Shown: piece after piece, positions 32,570 to 42,017 of the stretch | Numbering within the stretch: the stretch's first letter is position 1 | Layout: each line of letters opens with the position of its first letter | Assembly: GCA_024741835.1 (NCBI GenBank) | Contig: JAENRP010000331.1 | Span: 1 to 42,017, forward strand | Direction: 5' to 3' | Length of the DNA stretch: 42,017 nt | From: Diplocarpon mali | Taxonomy: Eukaryota > Ascomycota > Leotiomycetes > Helotiales > Drepanopezizaceae | The notes under the pieces: generated by a model | Told to the model about the DNA's origin: nothing | The model's input: only the letters and a program-made list of their open reading frames with translations | Database searches by the model: none | Translations under genes and position numbers: made by a program

Positions 32570-34321
32570 GGAATTCGAGGCGTTAGTACTTGCTAGCACC
32601 GAGAGCTAGGCTTAGGCCATTCTAAGGTCTTTATCCTTAGCGTCTATTATAGCTGCTTAATGATTAATATCTTATTAAGCTATTAAGGGTTTTATTAGCT
32701 GTAAAAGATCGATTAGTATGCATCGATTAAAGTAAAGGATAATAGGCATATCCTTAGGCTAAGAGATACTATTTTTTCCCCTTCTATAGGACTATTTAAA
32801 GTTATAGTGCTCTAGGAACTTCCTATTGATTAAAATGTCGGTTGCTCTTAAGCTTATAATTAGAAAAGGGAAGTTTATTCGTCGCCTATTAATTATAAGG
32901 GTAAGTAAAACAGCGAATCGAATGGTTTCTCCTTTAAGGCTATTATAGCTAGTAAAGGTAATCAGTTTAAGCAGTTTAATAAACTTCACCCTAAGTCTTT
33001 AAAAGAGCTAATATATTAGAGATATCTTAATAATACTAAAAATATTAGCTCTACTATTAATATAGGCAACTATTTTAATAAATGATCCATTTTAAGCTAG
33101 TTCTATAAGAACTAAAAACTAGCGGCCGCCTATTAATAGGCGGGAATCAAAATCCAAGTCTTTTTACAAATTATAACCTATACTATAGTAGGAGTCTTTG
33201 CTATAGCTTAGCAGTTTCCTAATAGCAGGTCGTTTTCTATCTCAACTTTAGCTATTATAAACTCGCCTTACTTCTTTAGCTTTAGGCAGTCTGTTGTATA
33301 GTGATTAAGGGCTCTGCAGTTATAATAGAGATTAGATGATAGCTTTAGGTTGGCAGACCTTTCTTAATAAGTCGCCGGCAAAGGGGAATAAGTGCAGGGA
33401 GCTAGGGAGGTAGCTATAGCAATAGGTCTCTATAACTCCCTTTTTAATATACTAAGGGCGCGGTCCTTCAAGAGAGAGAACGCAATAGCAAAGGCGACTT
33501 ATCGAGCGTTATAGGCCTCTTCTTACTTAATATTACAAGCCTTGCAGTCCATAATAGCTAAGAACTCATTTAAAGTAGTATAATCATTATTTATTTTATA
33601 CTTCTTTAATTAAAGGTCGTTCTTTAAAGCTAAAGAGACCTTTTTATAAATGTTATTAAACTAATAAAACTGATCGATCTTTTTAGCTATAGTAAGGGTA
33701 ATAAACTTAGATTAGAACTTATTATATAATAATAAACCTATAGTTAGCCTACTATATTTGAGCTTAGCGGACTAAATGTAATTATAATTAAAGAACCTTT
33801 AATCTAAGACCTTAAGGATATTAGTAGCGCATATAAACTTACTAGTAAAAATAGAATCTATATATTATAAGATTAGGTTTTAAGCTTTACTTATTATATA
33901 CTTAAAGTAAGCAGTGATCTAGTTCTCTTTTAAAGTAAAGTTGCTTAAGTACTTTTAAATAAATACCTTTATAGCTATCTTTTAAGTATTATAAGTGATT
34001 TCGCCCTAATAGTTGCTAAAATGGGTTTAAGGGTACTTAATTCGATAAGGGTCGATGGCTAAGACTAAAGGTTTGATAATCGAAAGGTAGTAGTCTAAGG
34101 GAGGCAGTAAGTCGGCGGTAAAGGACCGAGTATTCTAAGGGCTAGCACTTAAGGATAAAGGGGCAATAGCATTATTTTAAAGAGCGGCAGCTATAGTAGC
34201 GCTAATAAGGTTTGCGATTTTAGCCTATTAAGCAGTTGAAAAGAGAGGGGCCGATATAGTAGAGGTAGACGTCGGTTCTTCCTTAACTTTAATCAATAAA
34301 AGGGGAGTATTTTAAGAATCT

Positions 34322-34344
34322 ACTCGCAGTCTGGGCCTAAGAGT
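34322..34344 (+). repeat. Near-palindromic 23-bp motif, copy 10
   Basis: Single copy near the start of Gypsy-3 gag, preceded by GAATCT and followed by AAAATTGG. Confidence 0.75.
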
Positions 34345-34770
34345 AAAATTGGTATTAAGGGAGGTTTCTTCCTAAGTGGGCTTAGGAAGGGGAATATCTC
34401 TAGGACCAGGGTTGGCAGTAAGGCCTATAGAACTGGAACTAGTAGCAATAAGGCCCGTAGAACTAATAGCAGTAAGGCCTAGTAATAGAGGTACAGTTAA
34501 CCTTTCACTTCTCTTAAGTAGTATAAGATTAAAGGTCATAAGTACTAACTCTCTTTATATTATCTGGTTTAATCTAAAGGGACTTAATATTAAATAGTGA
34601 CCTATTTAAAAGGGGGAAGATTAGTATAGGTAGAGCTATATACGTTCTTAAAGCCTTCTAATAGAATATATATTAAGGTATCATAGGTTTATAGATCTTA
34701 AGAAAGAAGGTTTTACTTTAGGATTACTTTTCTTTACTAATCAAGAGTTGCAATAAGGTTGCTTAAAGGT

Positions 34771-35077
34771 TGTAACGGCTGCACCTCCACTTAGTGCAAT
34801 TACCTGGGAGTATAGCGTTCTAAGGTTTCGCAATCTTGATTCGATGCAGGGTTTTTTCAAATCGACCCTAAAGGTGCAAAAGGATATTCTTATATAATAT
34901 TATATAAGCGGGCAATAGAGCTCTTAGCTGCTATATATATAAGGAAGAAGGGCTCTCCCCTAAGGAGGGTTCTCTAACTTCTTCGTTTCCTTTGTATTAG
35001 ACCTATAGAATACGCCTTTTATACCACTTCTTACTCTTATACTTGATCTCGCACTTTAGCGGTTTTATATTGTTATA
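34771..35077 (+). repeat. 5' LTR of Gypsy-2
   Basis: 307 bp, TGTAAC..GTTATA, the best preserved ends of the three LTRs. It is followed by the same AAATGAAGAAGTT putative primer site. Confidence 0.92.
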
Positions 35078-35385
35078 TTAAATGAAGAAGTTCTTCTCTG
35101 CTAGGGACGGCTTTTAATAATATCCTACCCTTTCGGAAAATCGATTCGCGGTTATTTCGACTTTCAATAGAGTCAAGATCCTAGAGATCTTCTAAATAAA
35201 CTAGGAGCTTAAGTATAGCTTGTTAATTAGTATAATTGAGGAACGCTTTCATTAGCCGGATTTTCTTAACTACTCCTTTTATAGAAGCGCTATAGGCAGA
35301 AGTTAAGAGAGCACTACGCTACTAGAACCCTTTTTCTATAGAACCCCTTTTTAACCGAATCACTACCGAAATCAAAATCGGTAAA

Positions 35386-36745
35386 ATGAATTCCCTACTA
35401 ACCAGAAGTCAGTAGATACGGAATGTACCTAGTTTATTTAAGGAACTAGCTTCTATAGGAAGTACCCCTACCCTAGCCCCTAGGGCCGGACCTTCCTCTG
35501 CTGCTAAGGGCAAGAGACTATAATACTACAGCTAAGCTAACTAAGATAAATAAGACTTTTCGAACCCGAACGTCTTATAAGAAATAGTCTTAGGTTTAAA
35601 GGAATCTATATAACGCTAAGACCAATCTAATCGATAATTGCAAAGCGAGATTAGCCGGATTGCCTAGGCTATCTCTAGCCTAAAGACCCTAGCTTATTAA
35701 AGCTAAGAGATGGCTTAGCGCGTATATTAAACTACTAAGTGAGATTCTACCTACCTTTAATAAAGCGAGACTCAGCCTCCTCTAGAAGTTGATATAGATA
35801 CGAAACGGCTAAAAATTCAACTGATTGAAAAGATCACCCCCTTTAATAATAGAACCTCTTTAATATATAAGTAGTAGTTAGCTTCAGTCCGAGACCGATT
35901 GCAAGTCAACGCCAACCTATACCCGAATGAGCGAGCTCGCTAAGCCCTTATTTGAGGATCTACTATAGGATAAGCCCAAACGTACCTTAAACCCTAGTAC
36001 CTCTCGGAGACTAACCCCTTTCGAAACTGTCAAGAAATAGTAGAACTGCTAAGCAGTTACTTTTTAACTAGCTAAGAGGTAGACCTATTCTAATCTATTT
36101 TCTACTACCTTTATATAAGGGAAGCCGGTTATTCTAGAGAAACTTTTCCTCAGTTTCGGGCCCGATTCCAATCTGCCGCGATCTAAAGAGAAGTCTTAAG
36201 ATCTAAGTAGTTCTTCTTTATATAAAACAAGATTACCCCTTAGCTTAGATCTGCTTGCGCTTTAGCTAAGGCCTTTTAAGGAAAGGACTATACTATTATA
36301 GTCAACCAATTGAACGCCCTTGATGCTAAACGCTAAAGTAACTAACTTCTTAACCCTTTGACTAAAAGTAAGACGACCTTAGTATTATACTAAAAGATAT
36401 CCGATTTGCTCCTTAATAAGACCGCTCGCGGTCTGAGCGCTAGAAGTACCACCTAAGCTTCTAGGACACTAGCCCTGAAGCCGACTACCCCTTTTCGCTA
36501 AAATACGCTAGCTAAGGCTAGTTCTCCTGCTTTACCCCTTAAGCAAGCCACCTGCTAGACCTATAGTAAAACTAGTCACTATAAGACCGAGTGCCCTTCT
36601 ATAGGTAAGATTAATACCTTAGAAGATGCAAAGGAAGCTGATCCGACTCTGGACTCAATTAAGAATAGGGTCGAAACGGAAGAAGATCAGGAAAATGAAA
36701 AGGCCTAGAAAAAGACTTCTACTTAGGCTTGCGAAAGTGCGACTT
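35386..36745 (+). pseudogene. Gypsy-2 gag, RIP-broken
   Basis: Collinear with Gypsy-1 gag from the same ATG. The zinc knuckle lies at about 36550-36595, with the first Cys intact, Trp changed to TAG, the second Cys changed to Tyr and the Gly changed to Ser. Many stops lie at positions where Gypsy-1 has Gln, and vice versa. Confidence 0.8.
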
Positions 36746-39700
36746 ATCGAAGCTAGATCTTAACTCTTTAATAGGAGGGAAGCAATTCTTAACCTCTTAT
36801 ACTATTAGTATAAATAGACTTAGAGTATTATTATTAGCTTTAGTAAATACTAAAGCCCTTAGTTACCTATTTTTAAATCGTTCCCTTTTTATACGTCTTT
36901 TAAAAGCGACTGGCTTTAAAATTCTTCCTTTTCTAACCCTTATTCCTATCTATAGATTTTAAAATACCATTTGCGTATAAGCTATGCACTATATATGCTT
37001 TCACTTAACAATTAATAAAAGGTATATTTATAACTGCCCTTAGGTTATTCTCAACCTTGGCTAGTGCAATGCTATTATTAGAGTTAAATAGATGCGCCGA
37101 TTCCGACTTAAACTTAACCCGAAGGAAAACCGATTTTTATAGCCTTTGTATTACCCCTTATCTCCCTGATTCGCAAAGGAAATCGTCATTTGTCTTCCCC
37201 CTTTTAAAGGACTTCGGATCCGATCCGATTATTAAGCCGACATCAATTGCAAAGAACAAGAAATAGCTATAGATAAAGCTTAATAGATTAATAGAAGATA
37301 GTCCTATATTAATTTAGTAGCTTTAGCTAAGCGCAAGATCCCTATTACTATTACTAGGCCAGCGCCCCTGCCTATAACTAAGCTAAATTCAAGAAAATAG
37401 TCTAATACAAATCGATTATAATCTAACCCTATTTGCAAATACCCTAAAGCTGCAGTTCCTATTTGCGAAATTAATACTAATGCCTTTTATTATAATATAA
37501 AGCATAAAGAGATAGAGTTCTTTTAAACTAGTATTTATAAAGTAAATAGGATTCTAAAGGAAAGATATAAGCCTAAGAATCCTAATGTCGAAAAGCTAAT
37601 TAACAATCGACTCCTGAAATAGTACCGATCTCTAAGACTAGCTTTCTTAAAAAGGGATATAGATACCCTCCTTTCCTATTGGTACTATAATTATAAGATA
37701 TAGCTAGAAGAGCCCTTGCCTAATGCCTATTCGCCCCTCTACCGCTAATCTACCAAGGAGCTTAAGGTTATAAAGGAGTATTTACTTAAGAATTTAGATA
37801 AAGGCTTTATTAAGACAAGTACTAGCCCCTTTGCTTCGCTAGTGCTATTTATAAAGAAGGCCGATAGTAGCCTCCGATTTTATATAGACTACTAGAAGCT
37901 AAACGCACTAACTCAGAAAGACGCTTACCTAATTCTAAGGATAGATAAGCTTTTAAGGTGAGTATCCAAAGCTAAGATTTTTATAAAACTGGATATTTAA
38001 GCCGCTTTTAATCAGATACAAATGGACCCTAAATCAAAGGAATATACCACCTTTCAAATAAGGTACAGATCCTATAAATGCAAGGTTCTCCTATTTAGCC
38101 TTTATAATAGACCTAGTACTTACTAGCAGTATATAAATAACGTTCTTTTAAATTACTTAAATGATTTTTATATAATGTATTTAAATAATATTTTAATTTA
38201 CTCTAAGAATATTAAGGAGCACTAAGGCCATATCGAAAGGGTGCTAAAACGACTTTTAAAGGCTAGCCTTTAAGCAGATATCAAGAAGTGCGAGTTCTAT
38301 ATTACTCGAACTTAATATCTCAGCTATATTCTAATAACAACTAGGATCGAACTAGACCTTAAAAAAGTCGAACTATTACGCAATTAGAAGTACCTAAAAA
38401 CTGTTATTAAAGTGAAGTCCTACTTAGGATTTTGCAGGTTCTATTAATAATTCATTTGCAACTTTAGACTAATCGCCAAACCCCTCTCAGTTCTAACCTA
38501 ATTGACGGTACTTTGGAATTGGATAGAAGAGTGCCGAATCGCTTTTAAAGAGCTTTGCAAGCAGTTGCTCTTAATTCAGCGGATTTACCATTTTAACCCC
38601 GACTTGCCTATAAAGCTGGAAACTAATGCTTCTAATAGCGTCGTCGCTAAAGTACTTTCTTAGCAACACTCTAATAAGCAATAGTACCTAATTAGCTTCT
38701 ATTCGCATATACTCTCTAACTACAAACCTAATTAGGAAATATATAATAAGGAACTCTTTACTATTGTTAAATCCTGCCATAAATAAAGACCTAAGCTTAT
38801 ATTACTTAAAGAGCGAGTTAATATTTACTTAAATCACCGCTCCCTTAAGTACTTTATGACTATTAAGGTTCTAACCGCGAAATAGTATTAATAGATAGAA
38901 TTTCTATCTAACTTCAATTTTCAAATCGTATATACTCCTAGTAAAGATAACTAAAAGGCTAATATTCTTAACTGCTAAGAGCAGGATATGCCAGTTTATA
39001 AATAAGCGAAGCTAGATAGCCGATCCTAAGTTTTGCTTTCCCTTGCTTAATTAAATACCTAAATCAATACCGAACTGGCCGACAAATTTCTCGCCGAATC
39101 TGCCAAAGGCACCCTTGCCCTAATATTAACTAATAATCCCGATTCGACCTTAAATCAACCTAAGGATTCCTTTAATTTAATTGAGAAGCTTTATTAAGAT
39201 AACCGCGAATCCTTTTAAAAGATTCGCGCCGACCTCTCTAAGAACTACTTCTTAAAAGACGGATTGCTTTACTTTAAGGAGCGTCTTTGCGTATGCTGTA
39301 ATACTCCCTTATATACTTGTCTAATTTAAGAAGCTTATAACCAACCTTTAAGCGCGCACCTTAGTAGCTTAAAGACCTACTAACTACTTGCTCTTAAGTA
39401 CTATTAAGTCGGGATAGGTTCAGATTGTAAAAGATTTATTGTAAATTATAGACCTTATCAATTCTCACATTCGAAGACCATTAAATAATAAGGCCTCTTA
39501 TAGCCCCTCCCTATTCCTAATTATCCTATGCAGCACTTGTATATGGATTTTAAGGATTTCCCTCTTAATAAGTACAGTTTTGATCGAATCTTAGTTTTTA
39601 TAGACCGACTTAGTAAGAGCGCTATTATAATTCCTTATTAAAAAGATATCAATACTTAAGGAACTGCCTAATTATTCGTTTAATAGATATATTGATTTGG

Positions 39701-40710
39701 CCATACTTTAGAGACAATTACCTTAGACCGAGGCCCCCAATTCGTCTCCTCATTTTAAAGAGAGTTCTGCTGTATTATTAGTATTAAGATTAAACTCTTT
39801 ATAATATACTATAAAGAGACTAACGGCTAAACGGAGATCATAAATAAGTATATTAATTTAAGGCTAAGGCCTTTTATTAATTACTATTAAGATAATTGGA
39901 GTAAATTGATTTTATTAATAGATTGTATGCAATCGACTCTACCTTACGCTTTGATTGGTATAACCCTATATTAGCTTAGGTATAGAGTTGCGCCTTAGAT
40001 AAGTTGGGACTAGATCTCTCCGAAAACGTCTAGCCTATAGGAGAAATTAAACTAGGCAGAAGCTAAGCTAGTAGTAGAGAGGATGCACGTAGCTTAGGAA
40101 GTAGCGAAAGGCAATATAGAACGCGCTTAAGAGAAAATGCGTAAGTCTATAAATCAATACTAAAAGGAGATTGATTAGAAACCTAGAGATATAGTCTACC
40201 TCTTAATAAAAAATCTTAAGAACTACTGCCCTAGTAGGAAACTGGCCAATTAATAGGATAGTCCTTTCGAGGTTCTTAAGAAGGTAGGCAATTTATATTA
40301 GATCAAGCTGCTTATAAGTTCTATAATATACGATATCTTTACGCTAAAGCTACTATTCAAAGATCTATAGAACCCTTTACTAGGTTAGGAATAACCCTGG
40401 CCTACTATAGAAAAGATTGCTAAGTAAGAAGAGTATAAAGTATTTAAGATACTAAGTATATGCCTATCTTAAGGAAAGCTAGAGTACTAGGTCAAATGGA
40501 TTAGTTATAACCCCAATTCGAGTTAGTATTACGCCTTAAATTTTACAAGATCCTTACATAAGATTCGCGACTTTTATCAGACTAATCCTACAAAGCTAGG
40601 ACCACCTTAAAACCTATAAGCTTAGCTAAAGGCTTAAGAAAGTGGTATAGATGATTACAGTCACTTAGAAGATAATAGGCCAGATGCGAAATAAGTTAGT
40701 AAACAAATCT
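36746..40710 (+). pseudogene. Gypsy-2 pol with chromodomain, RIP-broken
   Basis: Same order as Gypsy-1. Protease region at about 36800-36960 with L-V-N-T-K-A-L-S in place of an Asp-Thr-Gly-type site. Reverse transcriptase with Y-L-N-N-I-L at 38178-38195. Integrase Asp-bearing segments near 39545 and 39727 (D-R-G-P-Q-F). Chromodomain at about 40425-40590. Unbroken pieces at 36729-36962 and 37057-37266 cover the protease and the segment after it. Confidence 0.87.
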
Positions 40711-40779
40711 AAAAATACAAATAAAAAAAAAAAAGGAGAAAAATAATAAAAATAGAAAAACAATAACGCTAGGCCAACT

Positions 40780-41614
40780 GCCTCCTTCCTTTACAACTCC
40801 TCTGACCCCTCCTCCTCTGCGCTTAAGGAGATAAGCTCTAACTCTATTCTAGAGCTAAAGCTTGCCTCTTAAACACACCCCTACTTAGAACGACCTCGAC
40901 CTCCTCCTCTTGCTGCTGCTGGCGCTGCCCTATTAGCCGCTGCGCCTAATGCTACCCTTACCACTATAAGCCCCCCTCCCCTTATAAGAGACTCTGCTAC
41001 TATAGCGGTCCGCTCTACTAACGCAGCAATAGACCTTAGGAGGCTTAGTATAGTTCGGCTGGATTGCTCTAACCTTATTAGCTAGGATTTAATAAGGTCG
41101 CCGCGCTCCTATTAAAAAGTTAGCGGTTGATTCGATACTAATTCGGGTTTAACTTATAGCAACTATCACCTAGATCCCCTTTAGCTAGCTTGCTATAGCC
41201 TTAGCTATAGAGTAGAGCTCCGCAAGGCTAATACGCTCTAATTAAGAGCAGCTAGTCGGAGCCTCTGCGCTAACTACTAGCAGGAGGTTGATGAGAATCT
41301 AAGCGCGCTAGACCGCCTCCTAATAGAGCATCTCGCGGTTCCCTGCCGAAACCGCACGCGCGTCCTTATTATCATCATCGTCGTCCCTCTCTTGCTGCTA
41401 AGGAGCCTCCCCCCGCCACTCCTCAAGGGCCGCAGACAGCGCTGCGAACTCCTTACCGATATAAGAGGGAAGCTATAAATAAGTATTAGCGCGACTAAGT
41501 CTTTAGACTTGATTCGGGATACTTATAGGGATGCACTCTGCCTTCTACTCCTAGCACTAGTAGCACTTCTTACTACGCTCCAATTTAAACTCGCACTTAT
41601 ATATGATATCGCAT
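40780..41614 (-). pseudogene. Antisense cysteine-rich accessory frame of Gypsy-2, N-terminus missing
   Basis: Minus-strand frame collinear with the one in Gypsy-1 (28140-29075). It retains C-D-I-I-Y-K-C-E-F, S-K-K-C-Y-x-C and K-A-E-C, then E-F-A-A-L-S-A-A-L-E-E-W and an acidic run. The first Cys pair is lost at the 41614 breakpoint. It has fewer stops than the sense pol frames over a similar length, although I have not counted them formally. Confidence 0.45.
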
Positions 41615-42017
41615 ATTATAAAACTGAGGGGAGACAACACAAGAATAGGCCTAAGGAAAGACCTAAAAACAAGAGGAGGAAGCACCACAAGCAGGCTCTC
41701 TGAAGATAGAATTAGGACAAATCACTCGTTAGAGGTAGAATAGGTAGTTAGCATTGCGCGCTATCTCTAAGTACAATAGTAGTCCTATATATACCCCTTT
41801 CTTAGTCCTTATTTGACTATATAACCTATATTACAAGATCCTCCACTTCCAGGTCTCTATATATGCCTTAACCAACTTAAGTAACAGCCCCCGCTACTAT
41901 TAGCAAAGAATATAAGACTCTTGCAAGTTAAGAATACCAATCCCTATTTGCAAGAATAATAAGTGCAAGTAGAGTTAGTACCTAAAGTCGTAAAGATAGG
42001 GAAAAGGAGAGAGGGTT
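41615..42017. other. Unrelated AT-rich sequence, possible start of another LTR element
   Basis: Not related to the Gypsy-1 3' region. On the minus strand, a TGTTACTTAAGTTGG sequence at 41889 follows a G-rich tract (GCGGGGGC), as an LTR follows its polypurine tract, and TATATA boxes lie within. The opposite end is unclear. No coding region supported. Confidence 0.3.

Larger units (their letters stand above)
29707..34500 (-). pseudogene. Gypsy-3 gag-pol up to the integrase core, RIP-broken
   Basis: Minus-strand order: gag at about 34300-33250, ending in a zinc knuckle near 33325-33280 (Y-Y-N-C-R-A-L-N-H-Y-T-T-D-C). Protease at about 32990-32790, an unbroken 65-codon piece ending T-D-I-L-I-N-R-K-F-L-E-H-Y. 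Reverse transcriptase at about 31950-31300 (L-R-L-C-I-N-Y-R-K-L-N-A) with Y-L-N-N-I-L at 31513-31496. RNase H near 30890-30835 (Y-I-D-Y-K-A-L-K-Y-F). Integrase core at about 30050-29707 (R-G-T-x-F-V-S-T-F, then S-Q-T-E-I-M-N-Q-Y-L-K). The sequence differs clearly from Gypsy-1/2, so this is a separate family. It carries five copies of the 23-bp near-palindrome. Confidence 0.85.
21066..34770 (-). mobile_element. Ty3/Gypsy chromovirus Gypsy-3, split by Gypsy-1
   Basis: A minus-strand Gypsy element whose gag, protease, reverse transcriptase, RNase H and integrase core lie at 34500-29707. Its integrase C-terminus, chromodomain, polypurine tract and 3' LTR lie at 22136-21066. The two parts are separated by the complete Gypsy-1 insertion with a 5-bp target duplication, and the integrase frame continues across the junction once the insert is ignored. 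The 5' LTR is not in the window because Gypsy-2 inserts at 34771 in the leader. Stops are frequent throughout. Confidence 0.85.
34771..41614 (+). mobile_element. Ty3/Gypsy chromovirus Gypsy-2, same family as Gypsy-1, 3' end broken
   Basis: Collinear with Gypsy-1 from its LTR through gag, pol and most of the antisense frame. Similarity stops at about 41614, within the Cys array of the antisense frame, where unrelated sequence starts. The polypurine tract and 3' LTR are not seen. It interrupts the leader region of Gypsy-3. The five bases before the LTR are AAGGT; the partner duplication would lie outside the window. Confidence 0.88.

Noticed and set aside
34376..34597. 73-codon plus-strand ORF
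   Set aside because: Lies antisense to the Gypsy-3 gag start. It is repetitive (A-V-R-P-I-E-L-type units) and has no independent support.
41509..41703. 64-codon plus-strand ORF
   Set aside because: Spans the Gypsy-2 breakpoint, so it is chimeric and fortuitous.
1..42017. CRISPR arrays, bacterial operons, tRNA or rRNA genes
   Set aside because: No regularly spaced repeats, ribosome-binding sites, cloverleaf or rRNA sequence seen. The only tRNA-related match is the Copia primer site at 16620.

Overview
The window reads as a filamentous ascomycete (Pezizomycotina) contig. Genes have 50-135 bp introns with GT..AG ends, one gene is a fungal hybrid histidine kinase and another a fungal ERF4-type protein, and the right two thirds is retrotransposon DNA wrecked by what looks like repeat-induced point mutation (RIP: C-to-T and G-to-A transitions, in-frame TAA/TAG everywhere). 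I cannot fix the class.

Layout. 1-1079: two direct 241-bp copies of the 3' end of a Tc1/mariner-like DNA transposon. 1431-1888: a small spliced gene, too short and too split to show as a long ORF, for a predicted secreted 83-residue protein with eight cysteines. About 1990-3230: stretches of protein-like minus-strand reading frame, probably a decayed gene. 3231-5411: little of note, with one weak spliced candidate. 5695-6208: a promoter-like region and the start of a GC-rich gene I cannot identify. 7736-9453 (minus): an ERF4/golgin A7-family palmitoyltransferase subunit. 9706-10263 (minus): a weak hypothetical ORF. 10694-14990 (minus): a five-exon hybrid histidine kinase with GAF, HisKA, HATPase and receiver regions, about 1332 residues.

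At about 15.54 kb the base composition falls abruptly and a nested retroelement cluster begins. A Ty1/Copia element on the plus strand (Copia-A, 16373 to about 18857) meets a second Copia fragment on the minus strand (Copia-B, about 18858-21065). Copia-B abuts the 3' LTR of a minus-strand Ty3/Gypsy chromovirus (Gypsy-3, 21066 to 34770 or beyond). Gypsy-3 is itself split inside its integrase by a complete plus-strand chromovirus (Gypsy-1, 22142-29701, 307-bp LTRs, TATTA target duplication). It is interrupted again by a second copy of that family (Gypsy-2, from 34771), which breaks at about 41614. None of these elements looks functional: the reverse transcriptase motif Y-x-D-D reads Y-x-N-N in all four elements where it can be seen.

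Most unusual signals: (1) a near-palindromic, GC-rich 23-bp motif in ten copies, scattered through three unrelated old retroelements but absent from the two youngest; (2) an antisense, cysteine-rich reading frame between pol and the 3' LTR of Gypsy-1/2; (3) a putative Tf1-like self-priming site in Gypsy-1/2; (4) a hairpin placed just before an identical polypurine tract in Gypsy-1 and Gypsy-3, with different stem sequences; (5) the cryptic small secreted cysteine-rich gene beside transposon debris.
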